DNA of 21,516 nt, from the NCBI GenBank assembly GCA_036897095.1, contig JAYMSP010003017.1, forward strand, positions 1 through 21,516, in the 5' to 3' direction. This document shows positions 1-8,000 of the stretch, one piece after another; within the stretch, counting starts at the first letter, position 1; each line of letters starts with the position of its first letter. The notes below the pieces were generated by a model that saw only the letters and a program-made list of their open reading frames with translations, made no database searches and was not told where the DNA came from. The DNA is from Plantago elongata. Taxonomy: Eukaryota > Streptophyta > Magnoliopsida > Lamiales > Plantaginaceae. The position numbers and the translations under genes were made by a program.

Positions 1-171
1 ATTGCACTGTGCATTTGCTATAACCCCACTACCATCTGTGACTTTCACAAAGTGTTCCCACACAATTGACCTCAAGCATTTAGTACTAGGTCTTGGCACT
101 GTTCTTGGTGGTGGAACATTAGGATGTTGTTCCGCAATTTGGTCAGTAGCACTTTGAGAGGTAGTAGACAT
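1..171 (-). pseudogene. hAT-type transposase N-terminus with BED zinc finger (partial)
   Basis: The minus strand reads open from an ATG at 171 to the window edge (57 codons). After a Ser/Thr/Gln/Pro-rich leader, the residues around 34-57 read LRSIVWEHFVKV...NAQCN. This is the start of a BED zinc finger: the aromatic W-x-x-F core followed by the first zinc-binding Cys. BED fingers of this form head plant hAT transposases (Ac/Tam3 and RICESLEEPER-like proteins) and bind the element's DNA. Only the beginning is in the window, so the second Cys, the His ligands, the RNase-H-like catalytic domain and the dimerisation domain cannot be checked. No terminal inverted repeat is seen between 172 and 420. 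It could be a live transposase, a domesticated copy or a fragment; the type is labelled pseudogene because of its partial, transposon-derived nature. No stop interrupts the visible part. Confidence 0.62.
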
Positions 172-437
172 GTCGTGTTACTCCTAAACAAAGAAGAGCA
201 GAAGAATAAAAGACAATTTTATGGCTAAAAAAGAATGAAGTCTAGCATAAACTATTGCATCAGTTTTGACTTGGGAGTTGGGAGCAAACAACAATAATCC
301 ATAGCTATAAAAAAAACAACTATAATATGAAATATAACCCATATGCTATAAAATCAGATTAAAAAACAACAATATGAAATTGGACAGACAACAATAATCC
401 GTATTATCACCACTTGAAGCAAACAACAATAAGCCAT
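172..437. other. AT-rich spacer between hAT and copia fragments
   Basis: No gene is visible. The stretch contains three imperfect copies of a CAACAATAAtCC-like motif, near 288-299, 389-400 and 423-434. It probably combines the 5' leader of the hAT element with the broken 5' edge of the copia remnant, but no clean boundary (TIR or target duplication) could be placed. Confidence 0.35.
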
Positions 438-1225
438 ATCCATAAGACGATAGGACTTCTTGGTTGTAAGACTGTTATCACTCCAATTGAACAAAATGTG
501 AAATTTTCACATAATAGTTCAGCTCTTGAAGATCCAACTTACTACAAGACCTTAATTGGGAAGCTCATATACTTAACAATTACAAGGCCTAACATCACTT
601 ATGCAGTTGGAATTATTAGTCAATTCATGCAGAATCCCTGTAAAGTTCATCTAAATGGAGTTTTAAAGGTGATCAAGTATGTTAAGAGTGATATTGGCTT
701 GGAAATTTTTTTTTGTCAAAAGATAGAAACATGGACACTACTGCACATTGTGACTCTGACTATGAAGATTGTCCAATGACAAGAAGATCAACTTCTGAAT
801 ATTATATTATAATTGAGAACTCATTAGTGAGTTGAAGATTAAAGAAACAAGTAACAATGAGTAGGTCTTCAACTGAAGCTGAGTATAGAGGCATGACATT
901 TACTTGTGAGATAATTTGGATGATTTCATTATTGAAAGATCGCAGAATCAATATTACAGATACAGTAAAACTAATGTGTGACAACCAATCAACAATTTAT
1001 CTAACCAAAAATCCTATTTTTCATGAAAGAACAAAGCATATTGATGTAGATTGTCATTTCATCAGAGAGAAAATTGTTGAGAAGAAGATTGAGATTCTTT
1101 TTATCAAAAGTAAACAACAACTCGCATATATTTTTGCTAAAGTTGTTCCTTCTTTGAACTTGATTAAATTCATGATCAAGATGAACATTAAAAATCCTTA
1201 TGTTCTTCCTGAGGGAGGATATTGA
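438..1225 (+). pseudogene. Ty1/copia polyprotein remnant (end of reverse transcriptase plus RNase H)
   Basis: This is the 3' end of a copia pol gene. The first part (frame of 438-715) contains GLLGCK, TPIEQN and the hallmark LIGKLIYL-TRP-I-YAVG-SQFM stretch from the end of the reverse transcriptase. The second part (frame of 731-1225) contains the RNase H signatures HCDSDYED, RRSTSEY, SSTEAEYR, CDNQST and HERTKHIDVDCHF. Two lesions separate it from a working gene. A frameshift lies in or near the T-run around 706-715, where the frame switches. A TGA at 833-835 falls where family members have Trp (the S-W-R/K-S-K-K-Q position). Gag, protease, integrase and the catalytic YVDD part of the reverse transcriptase are absent, so this is a 5'-truncated dead copy. 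The frame ends a few bases before the LTR, as expected for copia. Confidence 0.88.
1211..1222 (+). other. Polypurine tract of the copia remnant
   Basis: GAGGGAGGATAT lies directly before the TG that opens the LTR and directly after the last pol codons. In LTR retrotransposons this purine run primes plus-strand synthesis. Its position fixes the LTR start at 1223. Confidence 0.65.
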
Positions 1226-1774
1226 AAATTCAGGAATAAAAGAATAAATCAAGGGACTAAATTTGTAATTTGTCTGGAGTTTATTGCAAAGGATTTAAAA
1301 ATACAGGGACGGATACTCAAGGCACGAAAGACTTTGAGACTGAATTAAATGAGAAAGAATCGTCGAAGGATCAAATGAGAAAGTGCAAGATTATTAAAAC
1401 CGGAACCAACCAATTTGAAGTGTGGTTGCCAAACGAATTTGCAACTCTTGAAAGAGTTCGTCTTCCACCTACAAAAAGAAAGACGAAAACCTGCAACTCC
1501 GTACATTGCAGCACCCTCCATTTCAAGATCTAACGGATGGATCAAAGTCTGAATCGATCCAAGTATAGGCTTGCTCTAATATTGCGGTATTACTTGACCA
1601 TACATTAAATTTTTCAGCCATTTATGTAACATAATTAGTTCAAGAAAGCTGCTCTTAGACTAGTATAAATATGGGTGTTTGTAGACTTGGTTCAACACAA
1701 TTTGCAACACTTGCTATTCTGATAATCAATATAAAGATCCTTCTCTTTGATGTTTCTTGTAATGTTTCTTTTCA
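1223..1774 (+). mobile_element. 3' LTR of the copia remnant
   Basis: The LTR begins TGAAAA after the polypurine tract and can be closed at TTTTCA (1769-1774), giving a perfect 6-bp terminal inverted repeat and the canonical TG...CA ends. The length is 552 bp. Inside, TATAAATA at 1664-1671 is a plausible TATA box, leaving about 100 bp for the R/U5 portion. No matching 5' LTR exists in the window, so the target duplication cannot be confirmed; TATAT follows the right end. An open frame over 1270-1533 lies wholly in the LTR and resembles no protein I can name with confidence. Confidence 0.7.
1664..1671 (+). promoter_or_regulatory. TATA box in copia LTR
   Basis: TATAAATA sits in the last fifth of the LTR, where U3/R promoters of plant copia elements usually lie. 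Activity is not implied, because the element is dead. Confidence 0.5.
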
Positions 1775-2412
1775 TATATGAGAATGGATGAAATTGAACC
1801 GACTAAATAATTGTAAAATTAGAATTTAATTTTATGTTGATGAAATATGATCGGTGAGTGTTTCATTTCTGGTTTACAGTATAAGCTGGTGGCACTGTGG
1901 CAGAAGAATTAATGTTTGTTATTATCGTAATTGTGTGTATATATATATATAAGCGGACACGTACATTGATTGTGCAGGCATGAGTATGAGCAATGGTTTT
2001 TGGCTCCATACAGAGTGACAATACGATACATGATCTTTCTCTTCAATTGTGAAGTTAAATGGGGACCCCTGTTTTTCCAATTCATCATCACCTGATCGAT
2101 TTCACGTGTATTCTCAGTCACATTCCTTTCATGCCTACACCCACCACCTGTCCTCTCCTCCCCACCCATTATTATCTCTCCATACGCCCTACTCCATCCA
2201 TACTACTTTAAATTACAGATTAGTATAAAATTTGAGTGATCTTTTCAATTAAAATTGAATTTTTATGTATAAAATATTCAATTTGAATGGGAAGATGACC
2301 ACTTCAGCAATATGACAAACAAAGCCTAAATTCATGTACTTTAAGATATATGTATTGTTCACCATGATTCTAGTGTTAATTAGGCTATCTTCGAATATCA
2401 CATGGTTAATTA
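1775..2412. other. Gene-free intergenic stretch
   Basis: No coding signal is seen on either strand. A short (GT)n(AT)n microsatellite occurs at about 1933-1951. The minus-strand frame over 1909-2169 is low-complexity chance sequence. Confidence 0.4.
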
Positions 2413-2652
2413 ATTATTCCGTCCCGTCCTAAACTTCTCAAATATTTTTAGGTTCAAAAAATAAAACAAAGAGTATAAAATAATAAGACAAGAACAATTT
2501 TGTTTATAACTAGTGGCATGAGATGTAATTTTAAGTTATTATTTAAATATTCTAGTATTAAAGTTGAATTAAAAATGAATATAAATAAAAATGAGAAGAT
2601 TTAATCGGGATAATAAAAATGATAAAGTGAAAAGTGTAAAACGGAATGAATT
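2413..2652. mobile_element. Stowaway-like MITE (degenerate)
   Basis: The left end has ATTCCGTCCCG and the right end ACGGAAT, with further imperfect pairing outward (TAATTATTCCGT against ACGGAATGAATTA). The AT-rich, non-coding 240-bp interior and the CCGTCCC core fit Stowaway (Tc1/mariner-derived) MITEs, which insert at TA. Only 7 bp of the inverted repeat are perfect, so this is a decayed copy at best. Confidence 0.5.
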
Positions 2653-2847
2653 ACTAATAAGGATGCGGTTTAAACAAATTCTATAGAAAATAGGAAACTC
2701 CAAACATGATAATACAACTGAGACATCCAATGACATGGATCGCGGACTTCAATCTTCCCTAGTTACTCGAATAACTTCGGATATATATAACAATGCATTA
2801 TGTCTTGAACCAGTTTACGTGTCGTGCACATTAGCTCAAAAATAACC

Positions 2848-3125
2848 GGTAACGATTTAGAATTTTAAGTCAAGTTTAATTTTTTTTAAGGAATTGAGAA
2901 CGATATTTATGTCAATAAGTGTTAAGTGTGCTTGCTCTGGAGCAATCTTATGATGGGTGATCAATTGGGAAGTCTCCCGGTTCATGTTCAAGTGAGGATA
3001 AAGTGCACGGGAAAGAACTTGTGTTGATACCGTGAAACCAACATATCATCCAGGAAGTTGTTCATGTGTAACAAGACCGACCTAAAAGATAAGAAATCGA
3101 ACTGATTAGTGATCAGGTCGTTACA
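2848..3125 (+). mobile_element. Cassandra-type (TRIM) solo LTR carrying a 5S rRNA-derived segment
   Basis: The segment runs from GGTAACGA (decayed TGTAACGA) to TCGTTACA, the TGTAAC...GTTACA ends typical of Cassandra elements, in 278 bp. Positions 2919-2985 align by eye with the 3' two thirds of plant 5S rRNA. GTTAAGTGTGCTTG corresponds to the A-box region, and TGATGGGTGATCAATTGGGA continuing into AGTC corresponds to the C-box (the GGATGGGTGACC...TGGGAAGTC block of 5S). Cassandra elements are TRIMs whose LTRs hold a 5S-like RNA polymerase III promoter. No primer binding site follows 3125 and no polypurine tract precedes 2848, so this looks like a solo LTR. No clear 5-bp target duplication is visible (TAACC on the left, CAACA on the right), consistent with age. 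Confidence 0.75.
2919..2985 (+). ncRNA. 5S rRNA-like segment inside the solo LTR
   Basis: This is a 5S rRNA relic with the A-box-like and C-box-like control regions still recognisable. The 5' third of 5S (GGGTGCGATCATACC) is absent, so it is not a 5S rRNA gene. Whether RNA polymerase III can still use it is unknown. Confidence 0.65.
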
Positions 3126-3478
3126 CAACAACAATATCACAATCTTAATTATTTATTTTAGGAAATTGAACTAGGCGTTTTATTTTGGACTGGTTTCTTT
3201 TTCCTCTCTAGATCCTCATACTAACTAGAGTGTACCAAGTTGTTCTCTGAAGGTTTCATATTTTGATCGTATATTTGTATGGTCGTGGATAGCTCCTAGC
3301 TAGTTTCATAAATGTATGTAGCTCGTCTTACCAGTGGCACACAAAATTATCAAACCCATATATGATTTTTGTAGCAATTATATGGATTACAAGCAAAAAC
3401 AAAACCCAAACTTACGGATTAGAGGCTTGTAATGTAAAAAAAATAAAATTTACGTACTCAATCCCAACCAACTTTATA
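3126..3478. other. Gene-free intergenic stretch
   Basis: AT-rich sequence without a credible frame or repeat on either strand. It separates the solo LTR from the next MITE. Confidence 0.35.
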
Positions 3479-3486
3479 TTTTTAAT

Positions 3487-3692
3487 CATCCCATCAAACT
3501 TTATACATTATTAAAAAATGAAGTTACCCCATCGATAACAAATAATAAACAATCTCAACTTTACAAAATAATTACACATTTTACCAATAAAAGTACACTT
3601 TTCCCCACTTTCTTCAATTTTTATAATTACTTTAATTTTTCACATAACCTGCGCGTCAATACATTCACTAATGTATGAAGTTTGATGGGATG
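3487..3692. mobile_element. MITE with 24-bp terminal inverted repeats
   Basis: CATCCCATCAAACTTTATAC plus ATTA (3487-3510) is matched in inverse by 3669-3692 with only one mismatch over 24 bp. The outer edge GGATGGAGTA is of the Stowaway kind (TACTCCATCC in reverse) and insertion at TA is likely. The interior is AT-rich and non-coding. The inverted repeat is far longer and cleaner than in the other MITEs of this window, so this copy is probably younger or of another family. Confidence 0.75.
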
Positions 3693-3796
3693 GAGTAAGT
3701 ACATTATGCTAAGGCCTACATAAATACTTCCTTCGTTTCCTTCGTTTTAAATTGGAAGTCTCGTATTTTGTTTTGGACTATCTCAAATTGAAAGTT

Positions 3797-3813
3797 TCAT
3801 TTCCTTAAATATA
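3797..3813. repeat. Left 17-bp target-site duplication of the retroposon
   Basis: TCATTTCCTTAAATATA is identical to 3901-3917. The pair marks the insertion event inside the Stowaway MITE. Confidence 0.85.
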
Positions 3814-3900
3814 TTTTTAAAACGGTTAAAGAGTAACTCGAATTCCCGACCTATTGGTTGGAGGTGAAGCGTCTTACCAACTGAGTTGTGCTTCGTTGTC
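3814..3900 (-). mobile_element. tRNA-derived SINE or retroposed tRNA-like element
   Basis: This 87-bp insert is bounded by perfect 17-bp direct repeats (TCATTTCCTTAAATATA at 3797-3813 and 3901-3917), the target duplication typical of LINE-mediated retroposition. Read on the minus strand it starts GACAACGAAG and carries CAACTCAGTTGG (A-box-like, 3877-3888). It continues with CGCTTCACCTCCAACCAATA (anticodon-arm-like) and GGGAATTCGAGTT (weak B-box, about 3834-3846), and ends in TTTTAAAAA, a short A tail. All four SINE hallmarks are present: tRNA-like head, Pol III boxes, A tail and long duplication. The body beyond the tRNA part is very short, so a retroposed tRNA pseudogene is the alternative. 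Confidence 0.75.
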
Positions 3901-3917
3901 TCATTTCCTTAAATATA
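3901..3917. repeat. Right 17-bp target-site duplication of the retroposon
   Basis: An identical copy of 3797-3813. The duplication is still perfect although the MITE ends have diverged, so the insertion is younger than the MITE. Confidence 0.85.
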
Positions 3918-4074
3918 AAATCGATTTTCTACTTTATACATGATCTATTTTACTTTATTTAATATTTCTTCCATTTTATTCAATTATATTTATACTTTAT
4001 TATTTTTTATTTTATTAATTTTTTTTAAAAGTTATATGATCTTGTGGAACTTTTAATTTAAGATGGAGAGAGTA

Positions 4075-4476
4075 TCCCTGAAGGAGCAACAAAGTCTAGC
4101 TAAAAGCTAGCTTCTGGGGTTACATGTGTACGATGCATTACGGTCCTTCACTTGAGCTTGTAGTATATCCTAATTGATTGAATCACTTCTAACTTTTTTA
4201 CTAGATTTAGATTTTTCAACTAGATGATGCTTTTCATATGCATGTATAGTTTGATTTTCACTAAACCAGTCCTTTTTAAATTGTAAATGCATCCGCTGAT
4301 GGTATCCTCAAAGAACATAGTATACATGTTATTTGTACTAATTTCACCAAATTGTACAAAATAAATTTAGGCCATATAACAAGCTAAATATACTTTAATT
4401 CATCACCGGCCGGTGCTCTATAACAATTAAAACACTAGCTATAATAACTCAATTGCCTTAGAAGGAAGAGTGTAAC
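4075..4476. other. Gene-free intergenic stretch
   Basis: No frame, RNA gene or repeat stands out on either strand. Confidence 0.35.
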
Positions 4477-4479
4477 TTA

Positions 4480-4610
4480 GTTGGTGTTTGGCCAAGCATT
4501 TAAATACCTACATTTAACTCGATGAACATTGATTTAACTTAAAATATATAATTTCATTTCAAACACAATTTTACTAAAATTCTCGTTCAAATGACATGCC
4601 AATCAGCCCC
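4480..4610. mobile_element. Tourist-like (PIF/Harbinger) MITE
   Basis: The 131-bp segment is flanked by TTA on both sides (4477-4479 and 4611-4613), the PIF/Harbinger target duplication. The left end GTTGGTGTTTGGCCAAGCAT pairs imperfectly with the right end (GGGGCTGATTGGCATGTCAT in reverse), about 14 of 22 positions. TGTTTGG-like termini and small size fit Tourist MITEs. The inverted repeat is weak, so the call rests on the combination of ends and duplication. Confidence 0.6.
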
Positions 4611-4613
4611 TTA

Positions 4614-5541
4614 ATTCTTTTAGTAAATGGGACAATATTAGCGCGGTTTGCTCAAGTGCAGCGAGCAGCCATGAGCCCATGACTACAATTTCCTCTTGTT
4701 TAAGCTTACGGACGTCTGAGTTAATCTGCAAAATGATGCTTCATGATTAATTTAAATTTTATTCGATGAATTTATACTTTTTACGATGTCAAGTATTTGT
4801 CCTAATACTAAAAGACTGACTGCTAGCTCTTCAATTAAATATCTCATGTCTCTAATTTAAAACACTCTCATTCACCTCCCAAAATTGAACCGTTATACAC
4901 AATCTCATTTCTCTCGACAATTGATTGTAGGAAATATGAATGGTAGTTATGTTATGAGATGTAGAAGGTTGCCGTTGAAGTGTAGTTAAGGTAGAGTTAC
5001 ATTTAGATTTGACCGGAAAACATTAATCAGATGCTAATCTCGAGTGGATTTCTCAGTAATGCCGCCAATTACGTATTTAAAACTTTGTGAAGATTTTGAG
5101 TTGTTTCAACTAAAGTTGAACTAGTCAAGATATGGTCCACCTTAGAAACTAATTTAATTCAAATCCAAATGAAAGCACTCTTCAATCCATAAACCCACTA
5201 GATCTATGGAAAATATCGCACGAGAAACCAAGTTCTCATCCGACCGTTGGGATACCGGTCATCTTTCTGAATAGTTTAATGCTGTAATAAATCCTCCTTT
5301 ACCAACATTGTTAATTTTCCTACTATCATATCAAACAAAATGTTATGTTGCGAAAACTATTCCCACTTTCAGACCAGCGCGTGAATTCATTTTCCGGTCA
5401 TTATGAAACTATTCAGTTCAATTTCGTATAGTTATATTCAACTCTATCTAATGTTAATTTCAATACAATTTATAAAATTACCGTTGAAGATAGTAGAATC
5501 TTACTCTCGAACAAAACAAATTTTAGTAACATTATTACAAC
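4614..5541. other. Gene-free intergenic stretch
   Basis: About 0.9 kb of AT-rich sequence without a credible frame, RNA gene or repeat that I can identify. Confidence 0.35.
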
Positions 5542-5657
5542 CATATCATCAAGCTTATCTTTAACCAGCATTAACCATATCTTTAAGCTTATCTTTAACT
5601 AGCATTAACCATATCATTAAGCTTATCTTTAACCAGCATTAACAATATCTTAAAGCT
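5542..5657. repeat. 34-bp tandem repeat, three copies plus a partial fourth
   Basis: Units start at 5542, 5576 and 5610, each exactly 34 bp, with a degraded partial fourth at 5644. The core is AAGCTTATCTTTAACCAGCA, followed by TTAAC. Units differ by one to three bases. The period is not a multiple of three and no frame runs through it, so it is a non-coding minisatellite. Each unit holds a HindIII site. Confidence 0.85.
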
Positions 5658-5982
5658 ATTAATTATTAAGCTTCACACATGAATTTTTTTGTCTATGTCT
5701 AATTAGTTTGATGATTGTTCACATCATTATCATGAGTATTTATACTTTATTCTTTTCAACTATAACTATTTAAAATTAATTGAATCAGATTAAAATATAA
5801 AATAAATAAGAATAGCTGAATTGGAAAGAATAAAATTTCGGACGAAGAAAACAGAGCCTTGTCAGTTCAAAATTCTAAGGAAATGACCATATAAAAAACT
5901 AATACTCCGTTAGATATACTTGACTTGATAGCTTTTCATTTTACCAATTTGTTGACACAATATACTATATTGATATTTAGTA

Positions 5983-6007
5983 CTTCCTTCGTTCTATTAC
6001 AATGCGT
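5983..6007 (+). mobile_element. Stowaway-like terminus (left end only)
   Basis: CTTCCTTCGTTCTATTAC follows TA and closely resembles the left end at 3727. The matching right end could not be found; it may be lost or separated by the next element. Confidence 0.45.
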
Positions 6008-6009
6008 GG

Positions 6010-6237
6010 ACCATCTCCAATATAGACTGACACGTTCGAGTTAACTCCAACGGAATTTCACTAAATGCGAGGAATGTCACTGATTCTAAGATTTGAAAAG
6101 ACAAATAAAAATGAAATGGTGAAGTTTAAAAGAAATGTGACCATTGGAATATAATGGTTGTCGATATATAAGGCGAGAGGTGAAATGTTGATGTGGGAGA
6201 GAGAAGTATGTTTTAGTGGGGTGACCATTGGAGATGG
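6010..6237. mobile_element. MITE-like element with ACCATCTCCAAT inverted termini
   Basis: ACCATCTCCAAT at the left is matched perfectly by ATTGGAGATGGT at about 6225-6237, enclosing about 230 bp. GACCATTGGA also recurs internally near 6139 and near the right end. No clear target duplication was seen, so the superfamily is not assigned. It abuts a Stowaway-like left end, suggesting nesting. Confidence 0.55.
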
Positions 6238-6533
6238 TATTAGTATTTAGTTTGATATAAGTTTTAATGAGATTAATTAAAATAGTAAATAAATGGTAAA
6301 ATATAAAATAAATAGTACTAAAAAGTGTAAACTGGTGTGGTGAAGAAATGAATATTGTTCTAAAACAAGTGGAATTGTATGTTTTCAAAAAGTTTACATT
6401 CTTATTATATGTGTATATATTTTTATATTAAAAAATAAATTGATTGAATTAACATCATTAAACTTAATCGCGATATTAATACATTTCTCATAAGCGACTT
6501 AGATTATGTTTTCTTCAATTGCAATTTTTCGAA

Positions 6534-6900
6534 CTGGAGTGATAAACTGGAGTGAAGTGGACTGAACTAAACTGAAGTAAACTGGACTGAACTTAACTGA
6601 TTAAATTGAAGTGGATTCGACTGAACTTATCTAAATTAAACTGAGTGAACTCGACTGGACTGAAGTATGATAAAAAAATATAACTAAGCAGAGCTGAGCT
6701 GAACATAACAAAATTATGGTAAAAATATATAACTAAACAAAACTGAGCTGAACTGAATGAATTTTCAGAAGGGAATAAATTCTTAGGCTCTGATCTTTTT
6801 AACTGATATTTATTAAACTGTAGTATAAAATATAATTAAAAATAACTAAATTAAATTAAATTGAACTAAAGTGAATGAAATTAAAATGAAATTTAAATTG
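6534..6900. repeat. Degenerate ACTGAACT/AACTGGAGTG low-complexity tract
   Basis: Irregular repetition of CTGAACT, AACTGGA and CTGAGCTGAAC motifs with about 10-bp spacing, strongest at 6534-6670 and 6690-6760 and fading to AAATTAAATTGAAC afterwards. It is a decayed short-period satellite without coding content. Confidence 0.7.
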
Positions 6901-6937
6901 ATAAGAACAAAGTCTTCGTATCACTATTTTAATTAAA

Positions 6938-6954
6938 TTAGGGTGCAACCCTAA
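6938..6954. repeat. Small palindrome TTAGGGTGCAACCCTAA
   Basis: 7-bp arms (TTAGGGT/ACCCTAA) flank a GCA centre. The telomere-like TTAGGGT is probably coincidental. It sits at the left edge of the duplicated AT-rich repeat and may mark an element boundary. Confidence 0.4.
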
Positions 6955-7055
6955 TATACTGTACATCCTAGCCAAAATGGCACCTTATTTCCCCAGAACG
7001 GGCCAATCAGCCCCAGTTCAACCATCTTTCCATCCAGCATAATGAGAATACTAAA

Positions 7056-7481
7056 TCTCATAAAAATCTTTCGGAGAGGTACCTTAAATATTTAACACAT
7101 ATTATCTAGTTTTTATATAAATAATATGTATTTTAACTTTTATCAATAATTATATAGTTTTTCGTGTTATATCTTTATATTGTGCATTTGTGTTGAACCG
7201 TCTAATTTGTAATATGTATTGTCTAGTTTTTACAATATATTGTCTAGTTTTATAAAGGATCTTTTTAGTTTTATTACTTGTACCAAAAATTTGTTCGGTT
7301 CGATGTAATCTATATTGTCTAGTTTTTACATTATATTATCTATGAATTATTTAATTTTTACACGATATTAAATTTACACTGTTGTTTAGCTTTTATATCA
7401 TATTGTCTAGTTTTTACTAATCCGTTTTTATCATTTAAAATCAAGTTGGAAAAAAATATATAATTATCTAATTTTACTAAG
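7056..7481. repeat. AT-rich CTAGTTTT repeat, copy A
   Basis: This copy and 7482-8000 are diverged direct duplicates with the same order of landmarks: TCTCATAAAA, CATATTATCTAGTT, TTGTGCATTTGTGTTGAACC, GATATTAAATTTACACT, and a final TCTAATTTTA. Within each copy the motif TNTCTAGTTTTTA recurs every 20-40 bp. No coding capacity is seen. The type is unclassified; it is probably the interior of a non-autonomous DNA transposon. Confidence 0.7.
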
Positions 7482-8000
7482 TCTCATAAAAGTCCCCCTA
7501 CATTTGAAGAGTCCGGAGAGACCCCCTAATTTTTAATACATATTATCTAGTTCTTATATAAATAACATGTGTTTTAGTTTTTACCAATATTTATCTAGTT
7601 TTTCATTTTAAATCTTTATGTTGTGCATTTGTGTTGAACCATTTAATTTTTAGTATGTATTATATATAGTTTTTACACATATTGTTTAGTTTTGTAACTA
7701 TATTATCTAGTTTTGTAAATGATCTTGTTTAATTTTATTACTTTTACATATATTTCATTCGGTATAATCTACATTGTGTAGTTTTTACATTATATTGTCT
7801 AGTTTTTATATTGTATTATCTAGTTTATAAATGAATTATCTAGTTTTTACATGATATTAAATTTACACTATTCCTTAGTTTGTACATGAAATTGTCTAGT
7901 TTTTACTTGATTCGTTTTTAATGAATCCGGATCAAAAGATCCGGAAAAAACATCTAAAGTTAAATAGCGAAAAAAAGGTATAATTGTCTAATTTTATCAT
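7482..8000. repeat. AT-rich CTAGTTTT repeat, copy B
   Basis: The second copy of the unit at 7056-7481. It is about 90 bp longer because of extra CTAGTTTT motifs and an insert containing the CCGGATC hairpin (7927-7944). Divergence between copies is substantial, so the duplication is old. Confidence 0.7.
7927..7944. repeat. Perfect hairpin CCGGATC-AAAA-GATCCGG
   Basis: A 7-bp perfect stem with a four-A loop, standing out in AT-rich DNA. It is followed nine bases later by CTAA. This recalls a Helitron 3' end, but the base after CTAA is A, not the T that Helitrons normally need. Confidence 0.6.

Larger units (their letters stand above)
3727..4072. mobile_element. Stowaway MITE interrupted by a tRNA-like retroposon
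   Basis: The left end CTTCCTTCGTTTCC and right end GATGGAGAGAG are diverged forms of the Stowaway CTCCCTCCGTCCC terminus. TA flanks both sides (3725-3726 and 4073-4074), giving the expected 2-bp target duplication. The total is 346 bp; removing the inner insertion and one copy of its duplication leaves about 242 bp, normal for Stowaway. Confidence 0.7.

Noticed and set aside
1270..1533. 87-codon plus-strand frame with a basic C-terminus, faintly like the segment before a MULE SWIM finger
   Set aside because: It lies wholly inside the copia LTR, the zinc-binding spacing is missing and the resemblance is too weak to call.
1909..2169. 86-codon minus-strand frame
   Set aside because: It starts in low-complexity sequence, ends in the TA microsatellite and has no recognisable motif or gene context.
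2919..2985. Functional 5S rRNA gene
   Set aside because: The 5' third of 5S is missing, there are many substitutions and it sits inside an LTR-like unit rather than a tandem 5S array.
3834..3890. Functional tRNA gene
   Set aside because: A-box and B-box are decayed, no proper acceptor stem closes, and the 17-bp duplication and A tail mark it as a retroposed copy.
6086..6388. 100-codon minus-strand frame
   Set aside because: It spans the MITE-like element at 6010-6237 and its flank; the composition is that of AT-rich non-coding DNA.
6938..6954. Interstitial telomere repeat
   Set aside because: Only one TTAGGGT on each arm, and the plant telomere unit TTTAGGG is not repeated.
7927..7960. Helitron 3' end
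   Set aside because: The hairpin and CTAA are present, but the next base is A rather than T and no TC start was identified; kept only as a finding to check.
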